From: Actinobacteria bacterium 21-64-8
GTDB taxonomy: Bacteria; Actinomycetota; Acidimicrobiia; Acidimicrobiales; RAAP-2
Direction of reading: 5' to 3'
Length of the DNA: 14,534 bases
Assembly (NCBI GenBank): GCA_002255315.1
Contig: NCBD01000007.1
Coordinates: forward strand, 1-14,534
Below are positions 12,470 through 14,534 of the stretch, piece by piece. The position numbers and the translations under genes were made by a program. The notes below the pieces were generated by a model. That model made no database searches and was not told the DNA's origin. It saw nothing but the letters and a program-made list of their open reading frames with translations. Every line of letters begins with the position of its first letter. Positions within the stretch are counted from its first letter, which is position 1.

Positions 12470-14534
12470 GCCTCGTCGCTGCCCACCACCGCCGCGGTCG
12501 CCACACTGTGGCCCTCGTCCAGGTTCATCACGCGCACGCCCGTCGCGTCACGGCCTTGCGACGAGACTTCGCGCACGGGAGTGCGGATTAAGACCCCACC
12601 GCTCGAGGCCAACAACACTTCGTCGTCAAGGCGCACCATAAACGCGGCCACCACGAAGCCGCGCGCGGCGGTGAGTTTGATCGCGCGCACCCCTTGGCCC
12701 CCTCGCCCCTGGCGATTAAAACGCTCAACTTTCACGCGCTTACCAAAGCCCGTGTCGGTCACGACGAACAGATCGGCGTCACTACGCACGACGTCGAGCG
12801 AAATTGCCGAGTCGTCTGCTTTCAGTTTGATTGCGCGCACCCCCGTCGCGTCACGGCCCATCTCGCGAACTTCTACCTCGCTGAAGCGAATCGACATGCC
12901 ACGCAGCGTCACGACCATCAAGTCGTCCTCACCACTCGTTGGCACGACGCGCACGACTTCGTCGCCGTCGCGCAAGTTGATCGCGATCCAGCCTTCACGG
13001 CGAGATTTGTCGTACTCACTGAAGGCCGTCTTTTTGATCGTGCCGTTCTTCGTCGCAAAGACCAAGAATTTGTCGTCGGGAAAGTCGTTCGTCGCGATAA
13101 TTGCCTGAATCGACTCACTGGGTTGCAAGTTGAGCAGATTCACGACGGCCGTACCCTTGGCGGTGCGGTCCTTCATCGGCACCTCGTGTCCACGTAAGCG
13201 AAAGACGCGACCTCGGTTGGAGAACAACAACAAGTACGCGAGCGACGTCGTGTGCAAAATCTGCTCGACGAGGTCCTCTTCTTTCAGTTTCGCACCCTGG
13301 ACGCCGCGTCCTCCTCGTCCCTGCGTACGAAAGGCGTCGGCGGCGACCGACTTGATATAGCCGGCCTGGGTCATCGTAATGACCACCTCTTCGTCTTCGA
13401 TGAGGTCCTCGACGCCAAGTTCGCCCGGGTCATTCACGATCTGCGTCGCTCGCGCTTCGCCGTACTTGTCACGAATTGCCGTCATTTCGTCGGCAATCAC
13501 GCCACGCAGTTTCGCGTCGTTGGCCAAAATCGACTGAAGCTCGGCGATAGTTTCGCGAAGTTTGGCCATCTCCTCGTCCAACTCACGGCGCCCGAGACGC
13601 GTGAGGCGTCCGAGCGTCATGTCGAGGATGTGATTGGCCTGTTCTTCGGAGAAGGAGAACGGTGCGTTCATCAACGAACTGCGCGCCGCGCCACGGTCGT
13701 CGCTCGCTCGAATGGTCGCGATGACCTGATCCAACATGTCGATGGCCCGTAAGAGGCCCTCAACAATGTGCGCACGGGCTTCGGCCTTACGGAGGCGAAA
13801 CTGGGTGCGCCGCGTCACGACCTCGACTTGGTGGGCGATGTAGTGCGTTAACACCTGGGCGAGGTTCAACGTCCGCGGCACGCCGTCGACTAGGGCCAGC
13901 ATGTTGACCGAGAACGTCGTTTGCAGCGTGGTGTTCTTGTAGAGCTTGTTCAACACGACGTTCGCGTTGGCGTCACGCTTGAGTCGAATGACGAGTCGAG
14001 GCTGACGTCCCGACGAGTCATTCTGCACCGCGGTGATGCCGTCGAGATCGCCCGACTTCACGAGGTCATGAATCTTCTCTTCAATCGCTTCGACCGATAC
14101 TTCGTACGGGAACTCGGTGACGACGATGCGCACGTCGCGGTTCGTCTCTTCGATTTCGGCGACCGCTCGAGTCTTAATTGACCCCCGGCCGCTGCGGTAC
14201 GCGTCCAAGATTCCTTGACGACCAAGGATTTGGGCCCGGGTTGGAAAATCGGGACCCTTGACAAACTTCATGAGGTCATCGGGCGTCGCGTCGGGGTTCG
14301 CGAGCAGGTGCAAGGTGGCGTCAATGACCTCGGCCAAGTTGTGCGGGGGAATCTTCGTTGCCATACCCACGGCAATTCCCTGGGATCCATTCACCAAAAG
14401 ATTGGGGTAGCGCGCTGGCAAGACCGTGGGCTGCTGGGTCGAGTTGTCGTAGTTGGGTTCGAAGTCAACCGTGTCTTCGTCGATGGAATCGAGCATCTCG
14501 AGGGCCAATGGTGCGAGGCGACACTCGGTGTAGC
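12466..14534 (-). CDS. gyrA: DNA gyrase subunit A, C-terminal ~688 residues (5' end outside window)
   Basis: The frame runs off the right edge. The first full codon in the window (14530-14532) encodes the tyrosine of 'YTECRLAPLALEML'. This matches the RYTE active-site tyrosine (Tyr122 in E. coli) that forms the 5'-phosphotyrosyl link to cleaved DNA. It continues with 'DFEPNYDNS', 'LLVNGSQGIAVGMATKIPPHNL', the tower and coiled-coil segments, and a C-terminal beta-pinwheel with six repeating blades. Blade 1 carries the GyrA box as QGRGGRG (13303-13323); blade 5 has a second, QGRGGQG (12691-12711). The boxes support gyrase rather than topoisomerase IV ParC. GyrA with GyrB introduces negative supercoils. 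The quinolone-resistance region lies just upstream, outside the window, so it cannot be assessed. The stop TAG overlaps the convergent DsbA-like stop by four bases. Confidence 0.95.
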   Translation of the reverse strand, partial: YTECRLAPLALEMLDSIDEDTVDFEPNYDNSTQQPTVLPARYPNLLVNGSQGIAVGMATKIPPHNLAEVIDATLHLLANPDATPDDLMKFVKGPDFPTRAQILGRQGILDAYRSGRGSIKTRAVAEIEETNRDVRIVVTEFPYEVSVEAIEEKIHDLVKSGDLDGITAVQNDSSGRQPRLVIRLKRDANANVVLNKLYKNTTLQTTFSVNMLALVDGVPRTLNLAQVLTHYIAHQVEVVTRRTQFRLRKAEARAHIVEGLLRAIDMLDQVIATIRASDDRGAARSSLMNAPFSFSEEQANHILDMTLGRLTRLGRRELDEEMAKLRETIAELQSILANDAKLRGVIADEMTAIRDKYGEARATQIVNDPGELGVEDLIEDEEVVITMTQAGYIKSVAADAFRTQGRGGRGVQGAKLKEEDLVEQILHTTSLAYLLLFSNRGRVFRLRGHEVPMKDRTAKGTAVVNLLNLQPSESIQAIIATNDFPDDKFLVFATKNGTIKKTAFSEYDKSRREGWIAINLRDGDEVVRVVPTSGEDDLMVVTLRGMSIRFSEVEVREMGRDATGVRAIKLKADDSAISLDVVRSDADLFVVTDTGFGKRVKVERFNRQGRGGQGVRAIKLTAARGFVVAAFMVRLDDEVLLASSGGVLIRTPVREVSSQGRDATGVRVMNLDEGHSVATAAVVGSDEA

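Noticed and set aside
12539..12858. 17-base direct repeat (12539-12555 and 12842-12858).
   Set aside because: It encodes the same GRDATGV turn in two blades of the GyrA pinwheel, so it is explained by protein repeats.
14213..14227. Inverted repeat CCTTG-N5-CAAGG.
   Set aside because: A short stem in the middle of gyrA coding sequence with no U-tract; likely chance.
1..14534. Search for tRNA, rRNA, CRISPR, insertion sequences or attachment sites.
   Set aside because: No cloverleaf-like, array-like or transposase-like sequence was found by eye. Gene content and base use look uniform, with no sign of a recent insertion.

Overview
The window is a dense, ordinary-looking chromosomal segment of a moderately high-GC bacterium. 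It is most likely an actinomycetote and possibly of the Acidimicrobiia. That placement is inference, resting on a gyrase A tail with two GyrA-box-like motifs, frequent GTG starts, an actinobacterial style of CoA-transferase, ABC-F and ECF sigma proteins, and several genes that look leaderless. I see no tRNA, rRNA, CRISPR array, insertion sequence or phage gene. No stretch over 300 bases lacks a gene; the longest gap is about 87 bases (3056-3142).

Layout. Positions 1-8872 are all on the + strand. First comes the 3' end of a TPR-type protein (1-576), then a membrane-anchored histidine-rich protein (622-1332). A run of five probable metabolic genes follows: a Rieske non-heme iron monooxygenase (1372-2400), a METTL7-like methyltransferase (2426-3055), a PLP lyase of the sphingosine-1-phosphate lyase type (3143-4534), an FGGY sugar/polyol kinase (4531-6093) and an extended SDR epimerase/dehydratase (6118-7095). 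Next are an ECF sigma factor (7126-7629) and a single-pass membrane protein (7682-8872), linked by a possible 19-codon bridging ORF. From 8880 to 11777 the - strand carries an acyl-CoA hydrolase/CoA-transferase followed directly by an ABC-F ATPase. From a 44-base divergent promoter region, a FrnE-like DsbA protein (11822-12469) runs on the + strand into the convergent 3' end of gyrA (12466 to the window edge, - strand), whose active-site tyrosine codon lies at the very edge.

How the genes may work together. The best candidate for something undescribed is the 1372-7095 cluster, above all the lyase and kinase, whose reading frames overlap by four bases (GTGA). A kinase making a phosphorylated (amino-)polyol and a PLP lyase cleaving a C-C bond next to an amine and phosphate would form a two-step phosphorylate-then-cleave route. 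The Rieske enzyme, methyltransferase and SDR would add oxidation, methylation and redox/epimerisation steps. The substrate cannot be read from the sequence. The ECF sigma factor and its membrane partner look like a self-contained signalling pair without the classical zinc anti-sigma motif. The remaining genes (CoA-transferase/ABC-F, DsbA, gyrA) are housekeeping or general metabolism.
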